The notes: a model not told the origin generated them from the letters alone. Counted from the first letter of the stretch, positions 9,665 to 17,817 are shown. The stretch is DNA of 64,000 nt from CBDDKS01 sp965230335 (GCA_965230335.1 CBDDKS010000006.1:1240001-1304000), one strand, 5' to 3'. Numbers and translations: made by a program.

Positions 9665-10681
9665 TCATTCACCTTCTGCTTTTAGCGTTCGATTTAATAA
9701 AATTTGTGCTTGTTCCAGTGGATTGGCATCTTCATAAATAATCTTATAAATAGCTTCTGTAATCGGCATATCCACTTGATAACGCTTGGACAGCGCCAAA
9801 GCCTGAGGGACATTTTTAACACCCTCAACCACTTGGCCAATCTGTTGAATGGCTGCTTCAACCGATTCTCCACGACCAATTGCCAATCCAAAACGACGGT
9901 TTCTTGATTGGTTATCGGTACTCGTTAAAAATAAATCTCCCAATCCGGCCAATCCCTGAAAGGTTTCCGTCTTACCCCCCAGTTTTAGTCCCAAACGCTG
10001 AATTTCGGCCAATCCCCGTGTTACTAAAGCAATACGAGCATTTGCGCCAAACTGTAGGCCATCAGCAATGCCTGCAGCAATCGCAATAATATTTTTAAAA
10101 GCACCGCCTAACTGCACACCAATCATATCATCACTGGTATACACTCTAAATCGACTATTAACAAAACGAAGGCTTAAATCTTCAGCAAATTGTTCATTAT
10201 TCGATGCCAGAGTAATCGCAGTCGGCATCCCCTTCGCTAAATCTATGGCAAAAGTGGGACCGGAAAGCACTGCCATTGGCAGGCTGCCCAGTTTTTCCTC
10301 GACACATTGATGAAAAAACTGACCACTACCCGGTTCAATCCCTTTGCACGCCCAAAGTAAGCGAGGGGTTGAATGCAACAAAGGCTGAATTTGATGTAAT
10401 GTTTCTGAAAACGCCTGACTGGGTACAACTAATAATATATCCTGACAGCCATCTAATGCTTTTTTTAAATCAGAAGTCACTTGCAAATGAGATGGAAAAA
10501 CAACACCCGATAAGTATTTTTCATTCTTCTTTTGATCAACCATTTCCTTTGCATGATCATGATTACGTGCCCACAAGGTCACTGAATTACCATTACCTGC
10601 CAGCAGAACGGCAAGCGCAGTTCCAAATGACCCTGCTCCTAAAACACTAATCGGTTGTTGCAGAATTTCCGAAGAACTAAT
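9665..10681 (-). CDS. gpsA: NAD(P)-dependent glycerol-3-phosphate dehydrogenase, ATT start
   Basis: Reduces dihydroxyacetone phosphate to sn-glycerol-3-phosphate for phospholipid synthesis. The Rossmann motif VLGAGSFGTALA, the catalytic-lysine region GGAFKNIIAIAAGI and NRRFG are present. The first in-frame GTG (10582) would cut off the whole Rossmann loop, and no ATG, GTG or TTG lies between it and the in-frame upstream stop. The best start is ATT at 10681-10679. It overlaps the secB stop codon (TAG, 10679-10677), has GAGGT about 8 nt upstream, and gives a normal 338-residue protein starting (M)SSSEILQQPISVL. CTG at 10663 is a weaker alternative. A sequence error changing ATG to ATT is possible. 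Confidence 0.95.
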   Translation of the reverse strand: MSSSEILQQPISVLGAGSFGTALAVLLAGNGNSVTLWARNHDHAKEMVDQKKNEKYLSGVVFPSHLQVTSDLKKALDGCQDILLVVPSQAFSETLHQIQPLLHSTPRLLWACKGIEPGSGQFFHQCVEEKLGSLPMAVLSGPTFAIDLAKGMPTAITLASNNEQFAEDLSLRFVNSRFRVYTSDDMIGVQLGGAFKNIIAIAAGIADGLQFGANARIALVTRGLAEIQRLGLKLGGKTETFQGLAGLGDLFLTSTDNQSRNRRFGLAIGRGESVEAAIQQIGQVVEGVKNVPQALALSKRYQVDMPITEAIYKIIYEDANPLEQAQILLNRTLKAEGE

Positions 10682-11177
10682 GAGTCGTTACCTCAGCAGA
10701 AGAACCTTCATCATTTGCTTTGTTTTGTAACTGTGCCTGATACAAAGCCGCGAAATTAACAGGTGCCAGGTAAACCGGAGGAAAGCCTCCACGATTCACT
10801 AAACTTGAAATGGTTTCACGCATATAGGGATATAGGGCTTCTGGGCAAAAAGTGCCTAACACCTGCTGACTTTGTGCATCCTCAAGACCCTGGATAATAA
10901 AAATACCCGCTTGATGTACTTCTACTAAAAATGCAGTTTTTTCCCCTTGTTTTGCTGTAAGGGTCATGGATAGCACCACTTCAAATAAATCTTTTGTCAA
11001 TTTCTTTGCTTGGCTATTCATTTCCATTTTTATTTCTGGTTTGTAATTTTGCTCATTAAATAATTCAGGTACATTAGGTGCTTCAAAAGAAACATCCTTC
11101 ACGTAAAGACGTTGAATTGCTATTTGAACATTATTTTGCGCTGCTTCTGATGAGTCAGATGATGGAGAGCTGGCCAT
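10677..11177 (-). CDS. secB: Protein-export chaperone SecB
   Basis: Tetrameric cytosolic chaperone that keeps preproteins unfolded and delivers them to SecA. The 166 residues include the family blocks IQRLYVKDVSFEAPNVP, VLGTFCPEALYPYMRE and NRGGFPPVYLAPVNF. The N-terminal ~15 residues are a Ser-rich variable tail and the C-terminal tail is acidic, as usual. Its stop codon overlaps the proposed ATT start of gpsA, so translation of the two is probably coupled. grxC, often found just upstream of secB, is absent. Confidence 0.97.
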   Translation of the reverse strand: MASSPSSDSSEAAQNNVQIAIQRLYVKDVSFEAPNVPELFNEQNYKPEIKMEMNSQAKKLTKDLFEVVLSMTLTAKQGEKTAFLVEVHQAGIFIIQGLEDAQSQQVLGTFCPEALYPYMRETISSLVNRGGFPPVYLAPVNFAALYQAQLQNKANDEGSSAEVTTH

Positions 11178-11266
11178 TTGATTACCCCTTTAAGATAATA
11201 GGATTTGAAAACAATCAGTAATTACAAAAAAGCAAGTACCCTAACATATCTCTTAAGAAAAAGTAG

Positions 11267-11692
11267 TTACTTCTTTATGACAGGTAAGTTATCGCCTAAC
11301 CAGGCAGTAAAACCTCCTGCGAGTTTATGCACACTGGAAAACTGGGCCTTCTTCAATTTTTGTGCAATCGAGCCCGCCTGCATTCCATTGGCGCAGACCA
11401 CTATAATGGGTTTATCCTGGTACTTTTCCAACTCTTTAAGGCCAGATTCCACCTTTGATTGTGGCATATTAATTGCCCCAGGAATAAAACCTTTATTAAA
11501 ATCAGCTATAGGTCTGATATCCAGAACAACACCCTCTTCCCGATTGATCAAATGTGTTAATTGTTGTGGTACCAATGACTTAATGCCATGTGTTAAATGT
11601 TGAATCTGAGCAATCACCAATAAAATCGCAACAACCAACCAGGCACCAGATAAAAACCAGTGCTCCGAAAAAAACGTTATAAACTGCTCCAT
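11267..11692 (-). CDS. Rhodanese-domain membrane protein (YibN-like)
   Basis: 141 residues: one N-terminal membrane helix (about 12-28) followed by a rhodanese fold with LDIRPIADFNKGFIPGAINMP and the active-site cysteine in VVCANGMQAGSIA. The rhodanese cysteine can carry a persulfide. YibN-type proteins sit at the inner membrane in the yibN-grxC-secB-gpsA cluster; their physiological role is unclear. The gene order here matches, minus grxC. It is the first gene of the minus-strand group and is followed by secB after about 90 bp. Confidence 0.9.
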   Translation of the reverse strand: MEQFITFFSEHWFLSGAWLVVAILLVIAQIQHLTHGIKSLVPQQLTHLINREEGVVLDIRPIADFNKGFIPGAINMPQSKVESGLKELEKYQDKPIIVVCANGMQAGSIAQKLKKAQFSSVHKLAGGFTAWLGDNLPVIKK

Positions 11693-11992
11693 AATTAACC
11701 TATATGTTGATTCATAAAAAAGCCCTAGCTACATGAATCAACATGTATTTAGAGACATTCATCATAATTTTTAAAAACCAATAGTCTGGAATTGGCAAGA
11801 TTTCCGCATTGATTTTGTGCAAGCGCGCATTATATACCCAAAAATCACCTTAATATAGAGCCCCTAATATACCCTCAAGCCAAATAGATATATTCACCAG
11901 AACACACCGAGCTATTCTCATGAATATATCCTGTTTTCAGTATAGTTTTCATACATTAATCAATTATTGCTTGAGACATTGTCCATTTTCTT

Positions 11993-12032
11993 TGTGAGAG
12001 ATCTCTTACAAACATGTAAGCGATCTCTCACA
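11993..12032 (+). promoter_or_regulatory. Two tandem GacA/UvrY-type response-regulator boxes
   Basis: Two 18-bp near-palindromes, TGTGAGAGATCTCTTACA (11993-12010) and TGTAAGCGATCTCTCACA (12015-12032), are spaced 22 bp centre to centre. A degenerate third half site TGTAGG follows at 12037, in the same 22-bp phase. Both match the GacA upstream activating sequence TGTAAG-N6-CTTACA known from pseudomonad rsm RNA genes, each with one mismatch. They lie about 155-180 bp before the inferred start of the downstream RNA, similar to rsmZ. The motif match is direct; binding is inferred. Confidence 0.75.
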
Positions 12033-12144
12033 AACGTGTAGGAAAAACACCATTATTTCTATATAAAAACACTTAACCTATTGATTTTTAATAGTTTTAA
12101 AAATTATATTTTTTTATCAGATGGCTTACACCTCATTTTGTTAG

Positions 12145-12172
12145 TTGAGTAAAATTTTTATCTCATTAGAAT
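12145..12172 (+). promoter_or_regulatory. Sigma70-type promoter of the Csr/Rsm-like RNA
   Basis: TTGAGT (12145-12150), a 16-bp spacer and TAGAAT (12167-12172) form a plausible promoter, predicting transcription from about 12179. It lies downstream of the two GacA-type boxes and just before the GGA-rich stretch. Inferred from spacing and consensus only. Confidence 0.5.
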
Positions 12173-12178
12173 TGTACT

Positions 12179-12390
12179 TGTGAACAGGTGATGGGACTTA
12201 GCAAGAGAGCAAGCAATCGTTCATATGGGTGCAGTAATAGGAAGAGCACATATTGGACAAGGACGAACACTTGATGAAGCTGGACCTCAGTTATGGATTT
12301 CAAGCTAAGTGAAGGATAACAGCATGGACGATAGCGGGAGATGTTATATAACATCTCGACAAAAGACAGCCTGATAAGCTGTCTTTTTTT
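12179..12390 (+). ncRNA. Candidate CsrB/RsmZ-type CsrA-sequestering small RNA
   Basis: About 212 nt with nine GGA motifs (beginning 12194, 12240, 12255, 12261, 12282, 12295, 12314, 12326, 12337), many as ATGGA, AAGGA or AGGA, the core of CsrA/RsmA sites. A 20-bp perfect palindrome (12338-12357) and an intrinsic terminator (12361-12390) follow. No credible reading frame covers it. RNAs of this class titrate CsrA and are switched on by the GacS/GacA (BarA/UvrY, LetS/LetA) two-component systems, and two matching boxes lie upstream. The 5' end is inferred from the promoter. It is the only gene in the 826-bp gap between the rhodanese and the small membrane protein. Confidence 0.8.
12361..12390 (+). 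terminator. Intrinsic terminator of the Csr/Rsm-like RNA
   Basis: A 10-bp stem, AAAAGACAGC paired with GCTGTCTTTT around a 7-nt loop, runs into a T tract ending at 12390. It is the last element of the GGA-rich RNA. Confidence 0.85.
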
Positions 12391-12426
12391 ATGCCTGAAT
12401 AATGTGAGCTTTTCTTAATTTCACCT

Positions 12427-12479
12427 AGGGTCTGTTGCTTTTTTATTGATAACAAATTAACCTGAGTTCTGGATAAGAA
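12427..12479 (+). repeat. Direct repeat copy 1 flanking the small membrane protein gene
   Basis: Contains GGTCTGTTG (12429-12437) and, after a short spacer, TAACCTGAGTTCTGGATAAG (from 12458). A related pair occurs at 12778-12814 on the other side of the 86-codon gene, in the same orientation. This may be the remains of a duplication or insertion event. Confidence 0.5.
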
Positions 12480-12518
12480 AATTGATTCGGTCATTGGTCA
12501 TACATTCATTGGCTTTAT

Positions 12519-12779
12519 ATGCTGCAAAAAATTAAACAGTGGGCAATAAAAAGTGCTGAGCAGCCTAAAAGCCGGCTGAGGCAATTATTTTTTGGTATAG
12601 GTCTCTTTTTTATCGGCATAATGGTTATTTACTGGGCAGCAAGCATAGAGCATAGCATGCTATTCTATGCCGGTATTGTGATCATTGCTCTAGCTTCATG
12701 CATCGCTCTACCTGGCTATCTTGGATTGCTAATCTGGCGCCTATCTAAAATCCATCCTTCAAGAACCAACAAATTCTAA
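12519..12779 (+). CDS. Small two-helix membrane protein, unknown function
   Basis: 86 residues. A basic N-terminus (about 1-22) is followed by two hydrophobic helices (about 24-42 and 48-73) and a short basic tail. No family is recognised. The ATG at 12519 has no strong ribosome binding site. The gene sits just after the Csr-like RNA and is bracketed by two related direct repeats (12427-12479 and 12778-12814), so it may have arrived or been duplicated as a unit. Hydropathy supports a real protein, but the evidence is modest. Confidence 0.55.
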   Translation: MLQKIKQWAIKSAEQPKSRLRQLFFGIGLFFIGIMVIYWAASIEHSMLFYAGIVIIALASCIALPGYLGLLIWRLSKIHPSRTNKF

Positions 12780-12814
12780 GGTCTGTTAATAGTAATCTGA
12801 GTTCTGAATAAGAA
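12778..12814 (+). repeat. Direct repeat copy 2 flanking the small membrane protein gene
   Basis: Contains GGTCTGTTA (12780-12788) and TAATCTGAGTTCTGAATAAG (from 12793), matching the copy at 12427-12479 with two mismatches in the second block and a shorter internal spacer. Confidence 0.5.
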
Positions 12815-12822
12815 GAACAAGA

Positions 12823-13401
12823 TTAATAGTAAGGATTTTCTCCTGCCGCGTGTTCAGTCACATCCTGAACACCTTTACATTCAGGGATTTTTTCCAACAG
12901 TGTTTTCTCAATGCCTTCTTTCAAAGTCATATCCACCATGCCACACCCCTGACATCCACCACCAAATTGCAAAACAGCAATTCCATCATCCGTTAATTCA
13001 ACTAATGCCACTTGTCCGCCATGATTGGCCAGTTGAGGGTTAATCTCTGATTCCAGTACATAGCGAATCCGATCAATAGCCGGGGCATCATCCGAGACTT
13101 TACGAATCTTCGCATTAGGTGCTTTTAATGTTAACTGCCCTCCTGTTTCATTAGTTTGATAATCAATGAGGGCCTCTTCAAGATAAGGGGCAGAGTCAGC
13201 ATCAACAAACGCAGAAAATCCATTAAACGTTAATTCTGTATCCTGTTCTTCAACAGCATCGGGTGGACAGTAAGATACGCCACATTCTGCTTTTGCAGTA
13301 CCTGGATTCACAACAAAAACACGGATATTGGTATCAGGATCTTCCTGTGAAGATAATAATTTTTGAAAGTGTTTTTGTGCCGGCTCAGTAATGGTAATCA
13401 T
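12823..13401 (-). CDS. nfuA: Fe/S biogenesis protein NfuA
   Basis: 192 residues. The N-terminal A-type-carrier-like domain (about 1-95) starts MITITEPAQKHFQKLL. The C-terminal Nfu domain carries the cluster-ligating CxxC in GGGCQGCGMVDMTLKEGIEKTL. NfuA is a [4Fe-4S] carrier, important under oxidative stress and iron limitation. Length and both domains match the gammaproteobacterial form. It is monocistronic or possibly read after the acyltransferase gene, whose stop lies 122 bp upstream. Confidence 0.97.
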   Translation of the reverse strand: MITITEPAQKHFQKLLSSQEDPDTNIRVFVVNPGTAKAECGVSYCPPDAVEEQDTELTFNGFSAFVDADSAPYLEEALIDYQTNETGGQLTLKAPNAKIRKVSDDAPAIDRIRYVLESEINPQLANHGGQVALVELTDDGIAVLQFGGGCQGCGMVDMTLKEGIEKTLLEKIPECKGVQDVTEHAAGENPYY

Positions 13402-13455
13402 TCAGTGTCTCGATGGGATACAAATCAATTTTTCTAATAGCATAGTATATACGTA

Positions 13456-13490
13456 TACCCGCTCTACTTGAAGATACATCTTCAAGGCGT
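13456..13490 (-). repeat. Short dispersed repeat with an inverted-repeat core
   Basis: The plus strand holds CTACTTGAAGATACATCTTC, continuing to a perfect 9-bp inverted repeat (CTTGAAGAT / ATCTTCAAG with a 2-nt loop). A related sequence (ATACCTGTGCTACTTGAGG) occurs at about 17002-17027. Both are intergenic and may be degenerate REP-like units. Confidence 0.35.
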
Positions 13491-13522
13491 TTATACCCAT
13501 ATATTTCTTATGGAGAAATGAG

Positions 13523-15238
13523 TTAAAAGCCACCCATATAACGGCTTCTTTTTCTTTCCTTGATTTTATGTAAATCAACCAATACCAGACCATCAACACA
13601 ACCGGCAAAATCTGGATCGATACCAAAGTCTAAAAACTCAACACCTCCTGGTTCACACAATTCCGTATATTGTTTGTATAAAGTGGGAATACTGCATCCC
13701 ATATTAGCCAACAAGCTTTTTAACTGAGAAAAATCCTGTTTGTAATTATCGCCAGTAAATGTTGTTTTTAATTCATCAATGACATCCTTGCTTAATTGAT
13801 AAGGTTTTTTTGAAGAAGCCACATGATGCTGACTATTTGAAAAATACAATTTATAAAAATAAATTAATAAATCTTTTGCTGTATCAGGCATTTGATTACT
13901 AATACTGACAGGGCCATACAAATAACGGTACTCAGAATTTTTTTTCAGGAAAGCACCGATACCAAACCACAAATAATCCAAACTGCGTTTACCCCAGTAT
14001 TTTGGCTGTACAAAACTTCTTCCCAATTCCAAAGCTGACGCTAAATAGTTATCCATATGATCTTCAAAATCAAATAAAGTATGTGTATACAGTCCTTCTT
14101 TACCCAACTTCTCTAGAGTAACTTTGGTATCACAGAAACGATACGCACCAACAATTTCAAATACTTCATGATCCCAAAGGACTAAATGATAATAATGTCG
14201 ATCATAATAATCTGTGTCTCGCTTTTGTCCACTACCTTCACCAACAGCGCGAAAAGAAACTTCTCTTAATCGACCAATTTCTCTCAAAATAACAGAATCA
14301 TTTAATGAGCGGCATAAATAAATTTTTTTATTATCTGGTGTCGTACCCAATAATTCCTGCTTTTGTAATGCTTCCCATAATTGAGATGGATGCTCGGGAT
14401 GAGCAATGGCTGCTTCTGTTTGAAAAACACCAGATTTACTTTTACCTATTCTATAGACATGACGTCTAAATAAAGAGGTTTTTTCTCTGTTGGTTAATGC
14501 TTTGTTTTTTACCTGCTCAACAGAAATAATGTCTCCTATACGAATGGGGACTGTCTTTTTGGTTTGCTTCATCATCTCACGTACCAAAAGCAGTGTTGCC
14601 ATAGGTTTATAAATCAGAGACGTCAAATAAAAAGATAATGAATTACGTGCATCAACAAATATGGGTAAAACAGGAGCATTCCCAGCTTTGGCAATCTTTA
14701 AAAAACCTGTTTGCCAGGTACCATCTTTAACGCCTGAAAAACCAAACCTTGACACTTCACCCGCAGGAAAAATAATCACAACACCTTCTGATTCCAAATG
14801 CTGATTAATATTTTTTAAATTACTTTTTAATGTGTTACCTCCCATATTATTGACAGGTAACAATAAGCTATGCAAAGGCTTTAAAGCCATCAACAATTCG
14901 TTAGCAACCACCTTTACATCTTTTCTAACTTGTCCTACCAATTGTAATAATGCCAGGCCATCCAATGAACCTATGGGATGATTTGCAATAATAACAACCC
15001 GACCGCTGGATGGTATTCTGTCCTGTTCTTTACTTGAGACACTATATCCAAAGTCAAAATACTCCAAAATCGCTTCAACAAAATCAAAACCATCCAAATG
15101 AGGATAATCTTTTTCAAACTGCACACATTCATTTTCATGCAATAACCGGCGCAAAGCACCTGTTGCCGCTTTGAAAATCAAAGGGTTATGAGTGATCTTA
15201 GGGTATTTATCTCTTAGAATATCTTCAATACTAAACAT
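13523..15238 (-). CDS. Bifunctional acyltransferase: PlsC-like plus GNAT/OlsB-like domain (OlsF-like)
   Basis: 571 residues with two acyltransferase modules. The N-terminal part (about 65-265) is a PlsC/LPLAT domain with HX4D motif NHPIGSLDG and the IFPAGEVSRF block. The C-terminal part (about 305-500) resembles the OlsB/hemolysin-type GNAT domain (LREVSFRAVGEG, YHLVLWDHEVFEIVGAYRF, ELGRSFV). This order matches OlsF-type enzymes that make ornithine lipids, lyso-lipid formation and O-acylation in one chain. Substrate is inferred. Ornithine lipids often replace phospholipids under phosphate starvation, but no Pho box was recognised. Confidence 0.8.
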   Translation of the reverse strand: MFSIEDILRDKYPKITHNPLIFKAATGALRRLLHENECVQFEKDYPHLDGFDFVEAILEYFDFGYSVSSKEQDRIPSSGRVVIIANHPIGSLDGLALLQLVGQVRKDVKVVANELLMALKPLHSLLLPVNNMGGNTLKSNLKNINQHLESEGVVIIFPAGEVSRFGFSGVKDGTWQTGFLKIAKAGNAPVLPIFVDARNSLSFYLTSLIYKPMATLLLVREMMKQTKKTVPIRIGDIISVEQVKNKALTNREKTSLFRRHVYRIGKSKSGVFQTEAAIAHPEHPSQLWEALQKQELLGTTPDNKKIYLCRSLNDSVILREIGRLREVSFRAVGEGSGQKRDTDYYDRHYYHLVLWDHEVFEIVGAYRFCDTKVTLEKLGKEGLYTHTLFDFEDHMDNYLASALELGRSFVQPKYWGKRSLDYLWFGIGAFLKKNSEYRYLYGPVSISNQMPDTAKDLLIYFYKLYFSNSQHHVASSKKPYQLSKDVIDELKTTFTGDNYKQDFSQLKSLLANMGCSIPTLYKQYTELCEPGGVEFLDFGIDPDFAGCVDGLVLVDLHKIKERKRSRYMGGF

Positions 15239-15450
15239 ACATTAAAAATCCTCCAGTTATAAGGTATCAGTCTATCAACCCACTATGACATTTATATTAC
15301 ACGATTCTTTGGGGAAACAACATAGTACCTTATGCTGAAAGACTCTATAAACTTGACTATGATCACATTTTCTTGGTTTGCTGAATAAAGAAACCCTTCT
15401 TATCCATATTCCAGATATAAAATGCAACTGGATATCAAAAGCAACAAATC

Positions 15451-16971
15451 TTAATTTTTCCAAAACGATTTATTTTTAAAAATATTTTGACGCCTGTTCT
15501 CCAGACTTAATAATGCATTCTCTTGTTGCTCCTGCAACCAAAGTTCTGCTTCTTCTTCTGTCTTAAGACCACTTTCGATTAAATGATCTGCAACAAAATC
15601 ATTATATTCCAGCTCTCTTATGGCTGCTAAAAAATCCAACCAGGATTGACGATAAGACTGCTGTTTACTGGCATCAAACAATGCACCAAAAAATAAACCA
15701 TCATCCAATGAACGATATAATAAAGAAAGATTATTGATATACTCTTCTTTTGTCAGACTTTTCTTTCCATTCAGGTTTCTCTTGAGTTCTTTTAACATAT
15801 GATCCAGTTGTGCTTTTGCAAATGGTAAAATTGGACTTTTCAAAAGAGATTCATCACGGGAACGAATAAATGTTCGCCATCGTTTAAAAAATAACCATTC
15901 AGAAAAACTCAGCATAATGAGATTGTATCTCTCAGAAGATTGTACCGCTTTAAATCTGGAAATTTCCTTTTTTAATTCCTGGTACTTTTTCTTATGCAAT
16001 CCACTGAATGTCGTTTGACCATCCAAATCAAATGTTTTCATACGTTCTAAATATAATGTTTGTCTTGCAACAGTGATTAATGGCAGCATAAATTCGCTCA
16101 TCCACTCCCAATTAGCCCGTAAGTCTGACGTCGCGCTACGAGGAATGATATTGCCAAAAGTATGATAAACATGTTGTACGTAACCCAGTGCCCGCGACAT
16201 TTGTAAAATAGCCTGAGGTGACTCGTCACTGTTTAAAAACTGCTTGTAATACTGCCAGTGTTTAAAACCTGTATAACAAATAATTTCAAAAGCGGTCTCT
16301 GCCTCCATACTGGGCGTTAATTCTGTCATTGGCATACGTCTGTCCATTGCTGACGCTGTATTACATAATCGATAACCTCGCCTTGCTTTACTGGCATTAC
16401 TTAAAGAAAAACCACATTCGCTAATCAATTGACGACTTAATGCAAATAAATGTACAGCATCGCCTTCTTTTAATTCTAATTCCACTTCTGAAATAGGTGA
16501 TGCAGCATCACCGACTTCAATATTACCCAGGTCCAAAGCAATTTCAATGACCGTTCCATCTTCAAAAGTCAGCTCCGCCTGCTCACGAACAAAATTGGTT
16601 GTAAAGATAGGTATAAACTGCTCATCTTCTTCAAGAGCATCCTCTAATAAAATTTTCAAATAAGGATCATCAACAATATCAATATTGATTCCCATTTTAC
16701 TTAAAGTTGCTTCCGATTCATTTCGCTCATGCAATCCACCAACCGCTTTTCCAGAAGACTTGACCGTTTGAATCAGCTTTTCACCATCATCACGAATGCG
16801 TAAACCAATTCGAGATTCTCTTAATCCCAATGACGGAGTATCAAAATAAGTATTTTTAAGTCGTCTGACTCGCCAGGGACTCATATTCACAACCTGAGAA
16901 AAAGTCACTTGTTTTACGGACTGTACTTTTTCTTCAGTTGCGATTAATTTAACTTCAATTTCACTTGCCAT
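15451..16971 (-). CDS. CYTH-CHAD domain protein (YgiF-like inorganic triphosphatase)
   Basis: 506 residues. The CYTH domain (about 1-205) opens with the signature EIEVKL (ExExK) and contains TYFDTP, LRIRDDG and RNESEA blocks that build the triphosphate tunnel. The C-terminal CHAD region (about 220-500) is helical and rich in conserved basic residues, known to bind polyphosphate in other proteins. YgiF-like enzymes hydrolyse inorganic tripolyphosphate. It is divergent from the YgiM-like gene, the same pairing as ygiF/ygiM in many gammaproteobacteria. Start ATG 16971 fits the family. Confidence 0.88.
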   Translation of the reverse strand: MASEIEVKLIATEEKVQSVKQVTFSQVVNMSPWRVRRLKNTYFDTPSLGLRESRIGLRIRDDGEKLIQTVKSSGKAVGGLHERNESEATLSKMGINIDIVDDPYLKILLEDALEEDEQFIPIFTTNFVREQAELTFEDGTVIEIALDLGNIEVGDAASPISEVELELKEGDAVHLFALSRQLISECGFSLSNASKARRGYRLCNTASAMDRRMPMTELTPSMEAETAFEIICYTGFKHWQYYKQFLNSDESPQAILQMSRALGYVQHVYHTFGNIIPRSATSDLRANWEWMSEFMLPLITVARQTLYLERMKTFDLDGQTTFSGLHKKKYQELKKEISRFKAVQSSERYNLIMLSFSEWLFFKRWRTFIRSRDESLLKSPILPFAKAQLDHMLKELKRNLNGKKSLTKEEYINNLSLLYRSLDDGLFFGALFDASKQQSYRQSWLDFLAAIRELEYNDFVADHLIESGLKTEEEAELWLQEQQENALLSLENRRQNIFKNKSFWKN

Positions 16972-17001
16972 ATATCAACCATCTCAGTTATTCATCAGGT
17001 T

Positions 17002-17027
17002 AATACCTGTGCTACTTGAGGGTGCCG
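17002..17027 (-). repeat. Second copy of the short TACTTGA-type dispersed repeat
   Basis: ATACCTGTGCTACTTGAGGG resembles the unit at 13456-13490. It lies in the divergent spacer between the CYTH-CHAD and SH3 genes. Confidence 0.3.
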
Positions 17028-17207
17028 GTTTCAGCCATACAAGAAGCCCTAAAGTTTACCCAGCAATTGCATCAGTGTCACCCCACTTATTGTATAATCA
17101 TATCCTATAAATAATCTCTAATACCAATTTTTTTACTCTGTTTTTTGATCTAATCTGTATAATTTTATGACAATAGGCCCTAGTCGGACCAACAGGAATC
17201 CCTTAAA

Positions 17208-17804
17208 ATGCATTCTCAAAATCAAATAGAGAGAAAGCCCGTGAGAACTTTACTTTTCCTTTTACTCACTAGTCTGATGATACCAGCACTTGAAGCACGC
17301 CAAGCCTATGTTATTGATGATTTAAGTATACATGTGCGAAGCGGGCCAACGGATGGATTTCGGATTGTTTTTTACGTCAAAGCTGGCGCCACTTTGACAT
17401 TAATCGGTGATGAACAAAATGGCCGTCAAAAAATTAAAGATAATCGAGGCCGTGAAGGCTGGATCGAAACCAAATGGTTAACTCGTAAGCAAGGCGCCAA
17501 AGATCGCCTTGCCGAAGCACTGGCAAAAATTGAACGCCTGAATAAACAGCATAAAGACAAAGTTAAATCCCTTGAAGAACAACTGGCCATCTCCGAAAAG
17601 ACAGCTTCAAAAAGCAGGGAGTATCGTAAAAAAGCTACAAAGCTGGAAGGTGATATAAAAATTATTGAAACTAAAAATCAGAATCTCTCAAGAAGTTTTT
17701 GGTCAGATGCCATGTTTTCAGGTGCCATTATTCTCTTTTTTGGTGGTCTCGTTGGTCTTATTTTTGGCCGCATGTCACGTAAACGAAAAAGCCAATGGAA
17801 TTAA
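17208..17804 (+). CDS. YgiM-like SH3-domain membrane protein (TIGR04211 type)
   Basis: 198 residues: cleavable-looking signal (about 8-30), bacterial SH3 domain (about 35-95, with HVRSGPTDGFRIV and EGWIETKWL), a coiled coil rich in Lys/Glu (about 98-160), and one C-terminal membrane helix (about 166-187) followed by a basic tail. This layout is typical of YgiM. The family probably faces the periplasm and is linked to envelope functions. It is divergent from the CYTH-CHAD gene. A TATAAT hexamer at 17158-17163, about 45 nt before the ATG, is a plausible -10 element. Confidence 0.88.
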   Translation: MHSQNQIERKPVRTLLFLLLTSLMIPALEARQAYVIDDLSIHVRSGPTDGFRIVFYVKAGATLTLIGDEQNGRQKIKDNRGREGWIETKWLTRKQGAKDRLAEALAKIERLNKQHKDKVKSLEEQLAISEKTASKSREYRKKATKLEGDIKIIETKNQNLSRSFWSDAMFSGAIILFFGGLVGLIFGRMSRKRKSQWN

Positions 17805-17817
17805 GAGGCGGTTGATT

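Noticed and set aside
9694..9891. Possible frameshift in gpsA suggested by an overlapping minus-strand frame
   Set aside because: The main gpsA frame is continuous with all motifs; the other is a shadow frame.
10276..11603. Long plus-strand frames opposite gpsA and the rhodanese (10276-10650, 11205-11603)
   Set aside because: They are antisense to clear conserved genes and encode low-complexity, family-less proteins.
12166..12494. Two minus-strand frames over the RNA region (12166-12354 and 12300-12494)
   Set aside because: They lie antisense to the GGA-rich RNA, show no family features and no ribosome binding site, and the plus-strand RNA explains the sequence better.
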